In this document: positions 44,515 to 53,735 of the stretch, piece by piece
Numbering within the stretch: the stretch's first letter is position 1
How the letters are laid out: each line of letters begins with the position of its first letter
NCBI GenBank assembly: GCA_964555355.1
Contig: CAZKRY010000002.1
Coordinates: forward strand, 124,001 to 188,000
Length of the DNA stretch: 64,000 bases
Origin: CAIKBL01 sp964555355
Lineage (GTDB): Bacteria > Pseudomonadota > Gammaproteobacteria > Ga0077536
Direction: 5' to 3'
Translations under genes and position numbers: made by a program
The notes under the pieces: generated by a model
What the model was told of the DNA's origin: nothing
The model's input: the letters and a program-made list of their open reading frames with translations, nothing else
The model's database searches: none

Positions 44515-45534
44515 TTAGTCACGGGCACCTAGCCGCAGACGAACTTTCCACCATGCGAGGGCGCGACGTTGCGCAGGGTCTAGGCAACACCAAAAGCGCC
44601 GCCCCCACGCCGCCAATGCCCATGGACGTGCCTTACACGCCAACTCGAAGTGTCGCCGAGCATTCGCAAAATCGGCAAACTTCCACATGTACCAATTGCC
44701 AAGTTGCCAGTGTAACGTGAATAGCCTCGCGCGGATGACGCTCGACTTCACGGTGCTGTGAACCTCGGGGATCGTTTTTAATACGGAATCGATCGCTGAT
44801 AGTTCAGCCAACGACATCTTGAACGCATCGTGACTGGCGTTCTCTAAGTGCACGCAATAGGTCGCGAGCACCTGATCGATAAAACCTACGCGTTCCCTAA
44901 GCGCGATGCGTAGCCACAGCTCATAATCATCCGCGCGTGCAGCCAATGGGTTGAATCCGCCTGCAGCAACGATCGCCTTGCGGCGGGCAAGTACGGTTAA
45001 GACAGCGATTCGATTTTTGTTAAATAGCGTGGTAAAGCAATGCCCTTCAATTCCTTCCACGTTTATGAATTCCGATGCCAGCTTCGCGCGATTTTGATCA
45101 ACGTAATTTTGACGGCTATGCACCATTGCGATTTCTGGATGCGATTCCATATACGCGACTTGAATTGCGAGTTTTTCGGGTAGCCAGGCATCATCTTGAT
45201 CCAGAAACCCAACGTACTCACCCGTAGCATGCGCCAGAGCAGTATTACGAGCCGCTGCGACCCCACGATTGGGTTGCTCGAAATATTTAACTCTTGGGTC
45301 GCTCAAGTATCGACTGATGACCTGCGCGCTGTCGTCGATCGAACCATCGTTGACGACTAGGATTTCAAGATTAGGGTAGGTTTGAGTCAGGGCCGATTCG
45401 ATGGCGTACGCGATGTAGTCTCGGCCGTTATACACCGGCGTTAGGATGCTAACTAGGGGAATGGTCACGAGCGTCGTACAGTTAGTCACTGACATATCGG
45501 AGGGCAGGATAACCCACTCGACTGAAGATTCCAT
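44515..45534 (-). CDS. Glycosyltransferase, GT2 family
   Basis: GT-A glycosyltransferase of 339 residues. VSILTPVYNGRDYIAYAIES near residue 28, LVVNDGSIDDSAQVI near 58 and YVGFLDQDDAWLPEK near 110 give the donor and metal sites (DQD in the DxD position). An internal ATG at 45495 would remove 13 unconserved residues and is equally possible. It heads the leftward block; the 251-nt gap to the next gene holds no convincing coding sequence. Confidence 0.85.
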   Translation of the reverse strand: MESSVEWVILPSDMSVTNCTTLVTIPLVSILTPVYNGRDYIAYAIESALTQTYPNLEILVVNDGSIDDSAQVISRYLSDPRVKYFEQPNRGVAAARNTALAHATGEYVGFLDQDDAWLPEKLAIQVAYMESHPEIAMVHSRQNYVDQNRAKLASEFINVEGIEGHCFTTLFNKNRIAVLTVLARRKAIVAAGGFNPLAARADDYELWLRIALRERVGFIDQVLATYCVHLENASHDAFKMSLAELSAIDSVLKTIPEVHSTVKSSVIRARLFTLHWQLGNWYMWKFADFANARRHFELACKARPWALAAWGRRFWCCLDPAQRRALAWWKVRLRLGARD

Positions 45535-45538
45535 TAAA

Positions 45539-45555
45539 TTGGCGCCGAAGTTGCC
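45539..45555 (+). promoter_or_regulatory. Possible sigma-54 promoter reading toward the deacetylase block
   Basis: TTGGCGCCGAAGTTGCC has GG at 45541-45542, 10 nt, then GC at 45553-45554, with TTGGC and TTGC both matching the sigma-54 consensus. It would give a leader of about 210 nt to the gene at 45776. It lies only 5 nt from the start of the leftward GT2 gene. Weaker than the site at 24423 because of the long leader. Confidence 0.4.
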
Positions 45556-45775
45556 GATTCGTTAGCAACATCGCAGCAAGCCACTTGAATCAGGCCCCCT
45601 TATTTAGGCTAATGTTGTGGCCAAAGCCACACGTGTTATCGGCAATACCTGTAAAAATGCGCGGATGCTCGGCACCTCCCCTCGGGTAGCGGCGATTCAG
45701 CGCTAAAGCTGATTGCGAAGCCGCCGCAATGTATTTTCCTAGACCAGTTTTAACAATTGAGAATCTGGAATTGAG

Positions 45776-46555
45776 ATGCGCGTCCCCATTTTGATGTATC
45801 ACCGAGTCGGTGACGCACATAACGCCTGGGAGCAAAAGTACTGCGTAAGCCCAGAGCGCTTCCGGCGACACATGCAACGGCTGGCGCGAGATGGATGGCG
45901 CGCTATCTCTCTGACCCATTTTTTTGACTGGCTAGAGGCCCGCGCTCCGCTTCCCGAGCGACCCTTTCTACTCACCTTTGACGACGGGTTTCTCGGTATT
46001 CATACCCATGCGGCTGAGGTATTGACCCAGCTTCGCTGGCCCGCCGCGGTGTTTTTGGTGAGCGCGCTAACAGGCCAAACCGACTTATGGGGTGCGCGTC
46101 ATAATCCGAGCGGGGCGACTTATCCGCTACTTGACGCCTCGCAAATAAACGAGCTCGCGGCATGTGGATTCGATTTTCAATCGCATACACGCTCTCACGC
46201 TGACTTGCCGACGCTGGATGACGCGGAGCTACGCCGAGAACTACAAGACTCTCGACTGGAGCTGGCGAGCTTATTGGGGAAGCCTGTGGATTACTTGGCC
46301 TACCCTTACGGACATCTGGACGCGCGCGTCATAGACTTTACGCGCGATGCCGGCTATCGCGCGGCATTTTCGGTGCAGCCCGGATTTAATCGCCCAGACG
46401 TGGATCGCTATCGGCTCCGGCGGCTCGACGTGTTCGGCACCGATACCGCAACCCAACTCGCACGCAAAATGCGCCTGGGCACCAACGACGGCTCCCTGGC
46501 TAACGGGTTGCGTTATCAAATATCGCGCGTTCGCGCGCGCCTCGGCCTACAGTGA
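45776..46555 (+). CDS. Polysaccharide deacetylase (NodB-like)
   Basis: A 259-residue carbohydrate esterase family 4 protein. It has ILMYHRVGD at residues 5-13, the metal Asp pair in LLTFDDGFLG near 65 and the metal His pair HTRSH near 140 in FDFQSHTRSHADL, then YPYGHLD near 182. These enzymes remove N-acetyl groups from amino sugars. No signal peptide is evident, so it may act on a cytoplasmic or lipid-linked intermediate; exosortase-type loci commonly contain one. GGAATTGAG precedes the ATG. First gene of a rightward block. Confidence 0.9.
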   Translation: MRVPILMYHRVGDAHNAWEQKYCVSPERFRRHMQRLARDGWRAISLTHFFDWLEARAPLPERPFLLTFDDGFLGIHTHAAEVLTQLRWPAAVFLVSALTGQTDLWGARHNPSGATYPLLDASQINELAACGFDFQSHTRSHADLPTLDDAELRRELQDSRLELASLLGKPVDYLAYPYGHLDARVIDFTRDAGYRAAFSVQPGFNRPDVDRYRLRRLDVFGTDTATQLARKMRLGTNDGSLANGLRYQISRVRARLGLQ

Positions 46556-46583
46556 ACACTCAGCTACGCTCGCCGCCTGCCTA

Positions 46584-47501
46584 ATGGAAAAAACACTTCT
46601 CTTAACCGTCGCCATGTGCACGCATAATCACGCGGATCGGTTAGTTCGTACGTTTGCCGCATTGGCCGAGCTGAAAATGCCGCCATGTGGTTGGGAGATG
46701 CTCGTAATTGACAACGCCAGCAAAGACGACACACCCACGTTTCTCTCAAATGTGGATTGGTGCCACGCCAATGTTTCGCTACGCATCGAGCGCGAAATGA
46801 AGCTGGGATTGTCAAACGCGCGCAATCGGGCGCTCGACGAAGCGCGCGGCGAGTACATTTTGTTCATGGACGACGACGAAACCCCCGATCCCAACTGGTT
46901 AATTGAATACGCAGCCGCCATTGAAGCGCACCGCCCGGATGCACTCGGCGGTCGAATCGAAGTCTTTTTTGAGGACGGCGTACGGCCGCCTTGGCTACAA
47001 GACGAACTGTTGGGTTTCCTTGGTAAGCTTGACCATGGTCTGGCGCGACAGTTGCGCGAACCGCAGACTCCGATTTTTGGGGGAAATTTTGGATTTCGTC
47101 GCGATGTCTTTGCCAAGATCGGCCGTTTCGATGTTCGTCTCGGTCGGATGGGCGCCGCCAACATCGGCGGTGAAGACACGGAAATTTATCGACGTTTGCT
47201 CGCGGCGGGCTGCCGTGTGTGGTGGGTGCCAAACGCGATCATCCATCACCGTATCCAAACGCCCAAATTGAATCGCCGTTACTTTTTGGATTTGCATTTT
47301 CGACAAGGACGTACGGAGGGCGGACGCAAGCGTGGCGCTGAATCAAAAATACCGCCCCGTTATTTGTGGCCACAGTTGTTCCGCGCGCTATGGCGCGCGC
47401 TCAACAAAAGGTTACGTGAAGGAGCCAATCGCTCGCTGCGATTAGAGATGAACGCGGCCTATTTTGTTGGCTATATCATCGGATGGAACCGAGAATCGTG
47501 A
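46584..47501 (+). CDS. Glycosyltransferase, GT2 family
   Basis: GT-A glycosyltransferase of 305 residues from the ATG at 46584; the longer frame beginning at 46347 lies inside the deacetylase gene in another frame. LTVAMCTHNHADRLVRTF, LVIDNASKDDTPTFL and YILFMDDDETPDPNWL (metal site DDD near residue 97) are clear, and GGEDTEIYRRLLAAGCRVWWVP matches the acceptor half. It overlaps the next gene by 19 nt. The same type of GT2 domain starts the fusion protein at 48315. Confidence 0.88.
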   Translation: MEKTLLLTVAMCTHNHADRLVRTFAALAELKMPPCGWEMLVIDNASKDDTPTFLSNVDWCHANVSLRIEREMKLGLSNARNRALDEARGEYILFMDDDETPDPNWLIEYAAAIEAHRPDALGGRIEVFFEDGVRPPWLQDELLGFLGKLDHGLARQLREPQTPIFGGNFGFRRDVFAKIGRFDVRLGRMGAANIGGEDTEIYRRLLAAGCRVWWVPNAIIHHRIQTPKLNRRYFLDLHFRQGRTEGGRKRGAESKIPPRYLWPQLFRALWRALNKRLREGANRSLRLEMNAAYFVGYIIGWNRES

Positions 47502-48334
47502 TTCACGTCGCCCTGCGATTCGATGATCCGTCTGTCGAGAGCGATATCGCGTTGGAGCAAGCAATATTTTCTTCGCTGGCGCGCCATCGTGCACGCGCTA
47601 CCGTGGCGGTTATCCCATTTAAAATGCGCAACGGATCCTTCATTGGTTTCGATGCCAAACGCGTCTTGCACATTGCGCAGGCCGAGGCTGACGGAACCAT
47701 CGAAATCGCACTGCACGGCTATAGCCATCAGAAGCAGTCCGGCGTAACGCCCACGGAGTTTTGCGGTGCCTCGGCGGCTCAACAAGCCGAGTGGATTGCG
47801 TCTGGATTAGCGAGCCTGCAACCGTTACTCAAAAAGCCGATAGCAGGGTTTGTGCCGCCATTCAACAGCTATGATGCCGGCACATTGCATGCGGTCCATG
47901 CTAATCATTTAAGGTATTTATCGGCCGGTTTCGACGGTCCTACCGATGGGCCGTTGGCACTCGTGCCACGTACCTGCCAGATGCTAGAACTGCGCGTCGC
48001 GATCGAAGAAGCGCGTTCGCTTAGAACTCGCCAAAGCGTGATTATCGGAGTCATGCATCATTATGATTTTGTCGAAAGTGGCGCGCAGAACTCACAGATG
48101 ACGTTGCAACAATTCGACTTCTTGATGCGTTGGCTAAGTGAGCAACCGGATATCCGCTGGCATGTGCTCTCAACCTTGGCGGAAGCGCCGATGTACGCCT
48201 TTGTGCAACGCGTCTGTCAACGGCGTGCCCTGCTTAACCGCTTGCCATACCGGCTACGAAGCGCGCTTCCGCGACACGCGCTTACGGACCTTAGTCTGAC
48301 CAGGTTAATTAAGGATGGATTGCTTGGTCGTTGA
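47483..48334 (+). CDS. Polysaccharide deacetylase-like protein (DUF2334-like)
   Basis: A 283-residue protein of the NodB-like superfamily. HVALRFDDPSVES near residue 6 holds the metal Asp pair and EIALHGYSHQ near 75 the His pair; VPPFNSYDAGTL near 127 matches the next conserved strand. No signal peptide. This branch is often found in exosortase or O-antigen loci and its substrate is unknown. It overlaps genes on both sides (19 and 20 nt), so it is tightly coupled to the GT2 and the fusion protein. Confidence 0.75.
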   Translation: MEPRIVIHVALRFDDPSVESDIALEQAIFSSLARHRARATVAVIPFKMRNGSFIGFDAKRVLHIAQAEADGTIEIALHGYSHQKQSGVTPTEFCGASAAQQAEWIASGLASLQPLLKKPIAGFVPPFNSYDAGTLHAVHANHLRYLSAGFDGPTDGPLALVPRTCQMLELRVAIEEARSLRTRQSVIIGVMHHYDFVESGAQNSQMTLQQFDFLMRWLSEQPDIRWHVLSTLAEAPMYAFVQRVCQRRALLNRLPYRLRSALPRHALTDLSLTRLIKDGLLGR

Positions 48335-51300
48335 CTCTAAAGACGTCGCGCTCACCATTGTAATCTGCACTCACAATCGTGCTGGGTTGCTTGAACGGAC
48401 GCTAGCTTCGCTCAATGCGGCGCGGCGACCGGACACGTCTGTTGAGATATTGGTGGTTGCTAATGCGTGCAACGACGGCACTGCAGCGATGCTGGAGGCG
48501 TATCGGCGGGAAGATGCCGTACCGCCTGCTGCCCAACGCCGTCTCTCCTTAAGGTGGGTAACCGAACCTCAAGCAGGCAAGTCGCACGCACTTAACCACG
48601 CGCTCGGACTTATCAACACCGAACTCACCGCTTTTGTCGATGACGATCACCGTGTCGACGAGAGCTATTTGGTTTCCATCGTGAACGCCGCGCGATCGGC
48701 CCCGGAATTTGATCTTTTCTGCGGGAAAATCCTGCCGGACTGGGATGGCACCGAACCCGCGTGGGTACACGATGAAGGCCCGTATCGTATCTACCCGCTG
48801 CCCGTACCTAAATACGATCAGGGCGACGTTGAGAAACAAATTACACGCGACGAAGGTCCTATTCCGGGCGGCGGCAATCTTGTCATTCGCCGTGGGGTGT
48901 TCCATCGAACTGGACGGTTCTCTACCGAACTCGGGCCGCATGGTCATGATCTGGGGGGCGGAGAAGACAGCGAATATGTGCTTCGCGCGCTGGATTTGGG
49001 CGCTAGATGTCGTTACGACCCCAGTATTGTTCAACATCACTACGTTGATACCGAGCGGTTGCGCCTTGGATATCTGATCAGAAAGGGCTTTCAGCGGACG
49101 CGCTCGACCAGCAGGATTCACGGAACCGGGCGGGTGCCGTTCTATATGTGGCGCAAACTCTTTGAGTACTCGTTGCAGACCGTGTTTAGCGTGTCCTGGG
49201 CGAAAACTCGATTTTATTGCGTTAGAACCGCCGCTGCATTGGGTGAGTTGATGGGACGGCGTGACTCGGCGCGGCGTTACACCCGCGCGCATAACTTGCG
49301 CAATGCAGGACTTGAGTTCCATGCGCTACTCTTGTTGCTCGCGATAAGTGCCACGATTTCTGTCACTGGCGGCTCTTTTGTGAGTAACGCGCTAACGCCT
49401 GCTTGGCTGGTAGCGGCGGGCGGCACAGGACTTCTTTTGTGGCGTTCGATAATAGCCTTTTCGCAAACTGGCCCACGCATTAGAGATGAGGTTGTCGCGC
49501 GCTATCGGACTTACTCTTTGTTTGCACTTCTACGCCTTAGTGTTTGGGCGTATCTTTTAATGCTGTTACAAAGCCTTATCGGAATCGTGGCGTATCATGC
49601 GCTCGCGCTTCTCGCCGACGTCACGACATCGGGTAGCTGGGATGCGCTCGCCGCAGCCAGCGGAGTCGCGGCGGGCTCGCTCTTTCAACTCGCTCACATC
49701 GCGCGCTTCAATCCAGGCCTCATCGTAGCTTCCCTGAACTACCGCTTCAGTCGACTCCATCGCTTGTGGGCATGGGCGACGGAGACTCGTCTACGCGTCA
49801 TGATGCGCTGGGCCTGCACAGGACTACTGACCCTTGCGGGTCTTACTTTGTGCAAATTAATGATGAATGAAAGTTGGTCCGACGCGCTTAGCCTCGGCGC
49901 TATGGTGAGCTTTTGTCTCCTCTTGGTACGCACGGCGCGGTGGCCTGAACCACCAATACCTGCATCGGTTGCGCCAGCTGCGCGCCGCAATATTTTGATG
50001 ATCGGCTCCGATACCTTGCGTTCCGATCGCCTTGGGGCGTTCGGCTATGCCCGCGCGCTTACGCCAAACTTAGACCGCCTCGCGCAACGAAGCGCGATAT
50101 TTACTAATTGCCACGTACCATGCGCGCGCACCGCGCCAAGCTTACTCTCTCTCCTCACCGGTCTATGGCCCCATACCCACGGAGTTCGCGATAACTTCGT
50201 CACGGACCGACAAACTCGGTTATCAGTCGCGACGCTTCCGGAGTTACTTAAGCGCGAGGGATATTACACCGCCGCGATTTCTGATTGGTGCGGAGCGGAC
50301 ATGTCTAAATTCTCAATGGGCTTCGATTTTGTCGAAGTACCAGAAGACCAATGGAATCTGAAGTATCTTTTGCGCCAAGGTCCTAAAGATTTGCGCCTTT
50401 TTGTGTCTATCTTTCTCCACAACAGACTCGGTTGGGCGTTGCTGCCCGAGCTTTACTACTTGGGCGGGGTGCCACAAAGCGATCAGCTCCAACTTCGCGC
50501 ACGTGGATTACTCTCATCTCTGGCGGGACGAAAGCAGCCCTTTCTTCTCAATGTGTTCTTTTCAACGACGCACCCACCGTTTGCGTCAGAATATCCATGG
50601 TATGAACGCTTTTCTGCGCCGGCGTATCGTGGCGAATCCAAGTTTGCGATGGCGAAGCTCACCGATCCACTAGAAATTATCCGGCGCCAAGGCGCGCCCA
50701 AGGAAGAATTCGATCTTGATCAAATCGTCGATCTTTACGATGCGTGTGTTGCCAAGTTCGACGATGATGCAGGAAAGTTACTTGCCCATCTTGACGCATG
50801 TGGTTTATCGGACGACACCATTGTGGTGGTGTATTCCGATCACGGGATGGAGTTCTTTGAGCACAATACTTGGGGCCAGGGCAATTCCGCGGTAGGCGAC
50901 TTTAGCTCGCGCATTCCCTTAATCATCCATATGCCAGGCTCACTCGCGCACCGCGTCGACTCGAGCGTACGCTCCGTCGATCTAGTACCAACATTGCTCG
51001 ATCTCGTAGGCGTTCCCCCGCCGGCAGTCGACGGTTGCTCGTTGGCCGGTGCTATCGCCGCGTCTCAATCTCAGATGGATTTGCCGGCATTTAATGAAAC
51101 CGGCTTTTGGCTGACGCGTATGCCTGGGTTACCGGACAACCATCTCAATTACCCTGAACTAATCGATTGCCTTGAGGTTCAGGATAGTGACACCAGCACT
51201 ATCGCTCTGCGCGAAGTCGCGCTGCCCTCATTAATAAAAGCCAAAGACCGCATGTTGCGACGTGGAATTTGGAAGCTGGTTTATCAGCCGCTGGTGATCG

Positions 51301-51446
51301 ACTATCAGCTTTTGCTTTTTAATGTTCAGGATGATCCAAGATGTGAACACAATCTTATTGGAACCCATCCGACGATTGCGGCCGAACTCTGGCGTGAGCT
51401 AGCTTCGTGGATTAAGCCCGAGGAGCGGAACTATGAACGTTGTTAG
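48315..51446 (+). CDS. GT2 - membrane - sulfatase/phosphatase-like fusion protein
   Basis: A 1043-residue fusion. Residues about 8-310 are a GT2 domain (IVICTHNRAGLLERTL, LTAFVDDDHRVDE, GGGEDSEYVLRAL). Residues about 330-545 hold five or six membrane segments. Residues about 555-1043 are an alkaline-phosphatase-superfamily domain of sulfatase type: NILMIGSDTLRSDRLGAFG gives metal Asp565, and VVVYSDHGMEFFEH the second metal site. In CARTAPSLLSLLTG the position of the sulfatase formylglycine Cys is Thr606 and the following Arg is Leu, so it is not a standard sulfatase; Thr at this place is used by phospho-group transferases. It may add a sugar inside and a modification outside, which is inference. 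No frame break is seen across the junctions. Confidence 0.85.
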   Translation: MDCLVVDSKDVALTIVICTHNRAGLLERTLASLNAARRPDTSVEILVVANACNDGTAAMLEAYRREDAVPPAAQRRLSLRWVTEPQAGKSHALNHALGLINTELTAFVDDDHRVDESYLVSIVNAARSAPEFDLFCGKILPDWDGTEPAWVHDEGPYRIYPLPVPKYDQGDVEKQITRDEGPIPGGGNLVIRRGVFHRTGRFSTELGPHGHDLGGGEDSEYVLRALDLGARCRYDPSIVQHHYVDTERLRLGYLIRKGFQRTRSTSRIHGTGRVPFYMWRKLFEYSLQTVFSVSWAKTRFYCVRTAAALGELMGRRDSARRYTRAHNLRNAGLEFHALLLLLAISATISVTGGSFVSNALTPAWLVAAGGTGLLLWRSIIAFSQTGPRIRDEVVARYRTYSLFALLRLSVWAYLLMLLQSLIGIVAYHALALLADVTTSGSWDALAAASGVAAGSLFQLAHIARFNPGLIVASLNYRFSRLHRLWAWATETRLRVMMRWACTGLLTLAGLTLCKLMMNESWSDALSLGAMVSFCLLLVRTARWPEPPIPASVAPAARRNILMIGSDTLRSDRLGAFGYARALTPNLDRLAQRSAIFTNCHVPCARTAPSLLSLLTGLWPHTHGVRDNFVTDRQTRLSVATLPELLKREGYYTAAISDWCGADMSKFSMGFDFVEVPEDQWNLKYLLRQGPKDLRLFVSIFLHNRLGWALLPELYYLGGVPQSDQLQLRARGLLSSLAGRKQPFLLNVFFSTTHPPFASEYPWYERFSAPAYRGESKFAMAKLTDPLEIIRRQGAPKEEFDLDQIVDLYDACVAKFDDDAGKLLAHLDACGLSDDTIVVVYSDHGMEFFEHNTWGQGNSAVGDFSSRIPLIIHMPGSLAHRVDSSVRSVDLVPTLLDLVGVPPPAVDGCSLAGAIAASQSQMDLPAFNETGFWLTRMPGLPDNHLNYPELIDCLEVQDSDTSTIALREVALPSLIKAKDRMLRRGIWKLVYQPLVIDYQLLLFNVQDDPRCEHNLIGTHPTIAAELWRELASWIKPEERNYERC

Positions 51447-51908
51447 CGGAGCGCGGTCAGGAGTCAGTCAACAGACATTCCCGGACAAATGTGGGTTTCC
51501 CAGGCTGCCTGACACGGAGATCGCTCTACTGTAGCTTCCGTGAAAATGGTTACCCTATCCACCTTGCTGTGATGGATGGAGGAGCCGCGTCTCAGTCGAT
51601 GCGCTAGCGCCGAGGTGCCGTCGTCTACAGTTAGATCAAGCGACACGTTAGCCAGGTACGTGGGTGGAAGGACGGCGCGATCACGAAGTCACAAAAGCTG
51701 TAGCCTTTTGGTCGATATAGTCCAAGCTAAATAACGTAATCACTTTGAGCGAAACCAAACTGCTTTTTTCTACATTTGGCACAATCGAATTAGAAACGAC
51801 TTCCGTCAATCACAAACTAACATGTTAAAATCCTGAAGCGGCACGAGCGACGCAAGCGCGTGCCAGCGCGTTCAACTTTCGCCGAGACTTTGGAGCGAGC
51901 AAAGTAAA
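51447..51908. other. Non-coding gap before the sulfotransferase gene
   Basis: I see no credible gene in these 462 nt; the 60-codon minus-strand frame at 51464-51646 has no ribosome binding site or recognisable features. The right half is AT-rich and may hold the promoter of the sulfotransferase gene. A TTTGGCAC at 51775-51782 resembles a sigma-54 -24 box but lacks a -12 GC at the right distance. Confidence 0.5.
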
Positions 51909-52844
51909 ATGTCAGCTTCCGCTAGACCTGTCTTTATCGTCGGCGCTCCGCGCTCGGGAACCACGCTGCTTCAGTACATGCTACGAGCGCATCCCAGCTT
52001 ATCGCTACCGACCGGCGAGTCTCATTTTTTTGTACCGCTGCTACGGAATCTTGATCAGTTCGGGGATCTCAATACGCTGCAGGCGAAGCGCGCTGTATTG
52101 GAGGCCATGTATCGGCAAAGTGCTAATTTTTTGGACACGGATTTACACGGGATTCGCTTCGAAATTCCTTCACTTGCCGAAAAGCTGCAAATCGACGGCT
52201 GCCACACGATGCCAACGATTATCGCCAGGCTTTTTGAACTAAACGCCGAAGGAGAGGGCAAGGTGCGCTGGGGAGATAAAACGCCCTACTACGTATTTCA
52301 TATGCAATTGCTCCAGCAGTTCTATCCGAACGCACAGTTCATCCACCTTATCCGTGATGGCCGAGATGTTGCCTTGTCTCTATTTGCGCGTCGCGACGAT
52401 TTTCGTGTCTACAACGCGTACGTGGCCGGAAAATACTGGGTGCAGTATGTTGATAGCGGTCGCGAACAAGGGCGCATTCTAGGGCCGCTCCGCTATCTTG
52501 AGGTGAAGTACGAGGACTTGATTTCAAATCCCAAAATAGCCCTGCAGAAGATCTGCGGGTTCCTTTGCGAGGAATACAGCGACAGCCTGTTAGATTATCA
52601 GCGCGCGCAAGAAGCCGGGAAAACCCCGCTTGTATCGCAACCTCTACAGGCAACTAATACCGATAAGTGGAGGGAGAGCATGAGTGCGCGCCAAATAGCT
52701 CGCTTTGAAGCTGCCGCCCATGAAACTTTAATCGCTAATGGGTATAAATTAGCAACGAATGGCAAGCCCCTCTCGATACTCGAACGCATCGCATTTAGGC
52801 TGCACAATAAGACCCTTAGTACTTGGCGCAAGGGGCGTGGTTAA
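51909..52844 (+). CDS. Sulfotransferase (PAPS-dependent)
   Basis: A 311-residue cytoplasmic sulfotransferase. VFIVGAPRSGTTLLQYMLRAH at residues 8-28 is the 5'-phosphosulfate-binding loop; IHLIRDGRDVALSLFARR near residue 140 binds the 3'-phosphate of PAPS. LRYLEVKYEDLISNP near 196 is also typical. It probably sulfates a sugar or lipid-linked intermediate. It is the last rightward gene before a convergent block and has its own 462-nt upstream gap. A second, different sulfotransferase is at 57017-57940. Sulfate-activating genes are not in the window. Confidence 0.9.
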   Translation: MSASARPVFIVGAPRSGTTLLQYMLRAHPSLSLPTGESHFFVPLLRNLDQFGDLNTLQAKRAVLEAMYRQSANFLDTDLHGIRFEIPSLAEKLQIDGCHTMPTIIARLFELNAEGEGKVRWGDKTPYYVFHMQLLQQFYPNAQFIHLIRDGRDVALSLFARRDDFRVYNAYVAGKYWVQYVDSGREQGRILGPLRYLEVKYEDLISNPKIALQKICGFLCEEYSDSLLDYQRAQEAGKTPLVSQPLQATNTDKWRESMSARQIARFEAAAHETLIANGYKLATNGKPLSILERIAFRLHNKTLSTWRKGRG

Positions 52845-53061
52845 ATCCGAGAGCGCTCATCTGACAAACGTAAGGTACGCAGATGACGTATCTTTCTTGG
52901 CGGCGTTACGTGCACCAACCGAAAGACTCCTACCGATTTAGTCAAGTCGCTGAATCGCTAACCCATCTAGGTGGGTATTAGACGAGGATCATCCGATATC
53001 GCCAAGTTATTGCTGCGATAACGCGAAGCTCCAGGACATGGCATTTAGTGTGCTTCCATTG

Positions 53062-53712
53062 TTATGTCCCATCGTTATCATCAACGGATGGTGTGGTGGG
53101 CGCTTGCTGCTCAGCTTTGAGGTCAGCATCTTTATTACCGCTGGCTTCCAGAGAATCTAAACTGCCGCCCATCGCTTCGTAGCGTGAACGTAAGTATCGA
53201 TTTTTGGGAGAACGGCGAAGGCCTTCGGTGTAAACTTTTAGCGCCTGACCTCGGTCACCAGCGCGCTTATAGAAATTCCCTAACGCTCCGTAAGCCATCG
53301 CAAAATTAGGATTGATCTTTAGCGCATTAACATACATTTCGGCGGCGGCAGGTCCCCGACCGCCGAGTTCTAACGTTCGCCCCCTCATAACCATAACTTC
53401 CGGACGCATGTTGAAGGAAGGAGATGTGTGCTTTAACACGTAGTCGTAGTTATCAATGGAATTTTGGATGTTATGTTGAAAATCGCTAGCATCTTCCCTT
53501 GTATTAACGGCGCGATCATAAAATCTCAGACCATCACAGTAGTGATGCATGTGAGTCCAATCCGGATTGTTAGCTAACTTCCGACTGTAAACTCTTTGCT
53601 GACACATTTCCTTTTCTTGAGGCGTTGAGTCGTAATCTTGGACAGCGGAAACTTCTGTTATGGGCCAACTGGCGACTATCGCCACCACGATAAAAACGGA
53701 TAATCTCGGCAT
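53062..53712 (-). CDS. Secreted TPR-repeat protein
   Basis: From the ATG at 53712, chosen for its AGGAG 9 nt upstream, the product has 216 residues: a signal peptide (about 1-23, ending TEVSA) and TPR-like helix pairs around residues 95-175 (RGPAAAEMYVNALKINPNFAMAYGALGNFY is one repeat region, given here at its positions about 108-137). Two Cys, CQQRV and HYCDG, are in the mature part. It is the last gene of the leftward exosortase block. TPR proteins accompany PEP-CTERM systems (for example PrsT), but this one is much shorter and the match is only by architecture. Confidence 0.8.
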   Translation of the reverse strand: MPRLSVFIVVAIVASWPITEVSAVQDYDSTPQEKEMCQQRVYSRKLANNPDWTHMHHYCDGLRFYDRAVNTREDASDFQHNIQNSIDNYDYVLKHTSPSFNMRPEVMVMRGRTLELGGRGPAAAEMYVNALKINPNFAMAYGALGNFYKRAGDRGQALKVYTEGLRRSPKNRYLRSRYEAMGGSLDSLEASGNKDADLKAEQQAPTTPSVDDNDGT

Positions 53713-53735
53713 AGTCTTACTCCTAATTGATTCAC

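Noticed and set aside
45590..45919. 109-codon minus-strand frame between the GT2 and deacetylase genes
   Set aside because: Half of it is antisense to the well-supported deacetylase gene and it has no recognisable features.
51464..51646. 60-codon minus-strand frame in the 462-nt gap
   Set aside because: No ribosome binding site, no signal or domain, and composition like the surrounding non-coding sequence.
51775..51792. TTTGGCAC resembling a sigma-54 -24 box upstream of the sulfotransferase
   Set aside because: No GC at the required distance for the -12 box.
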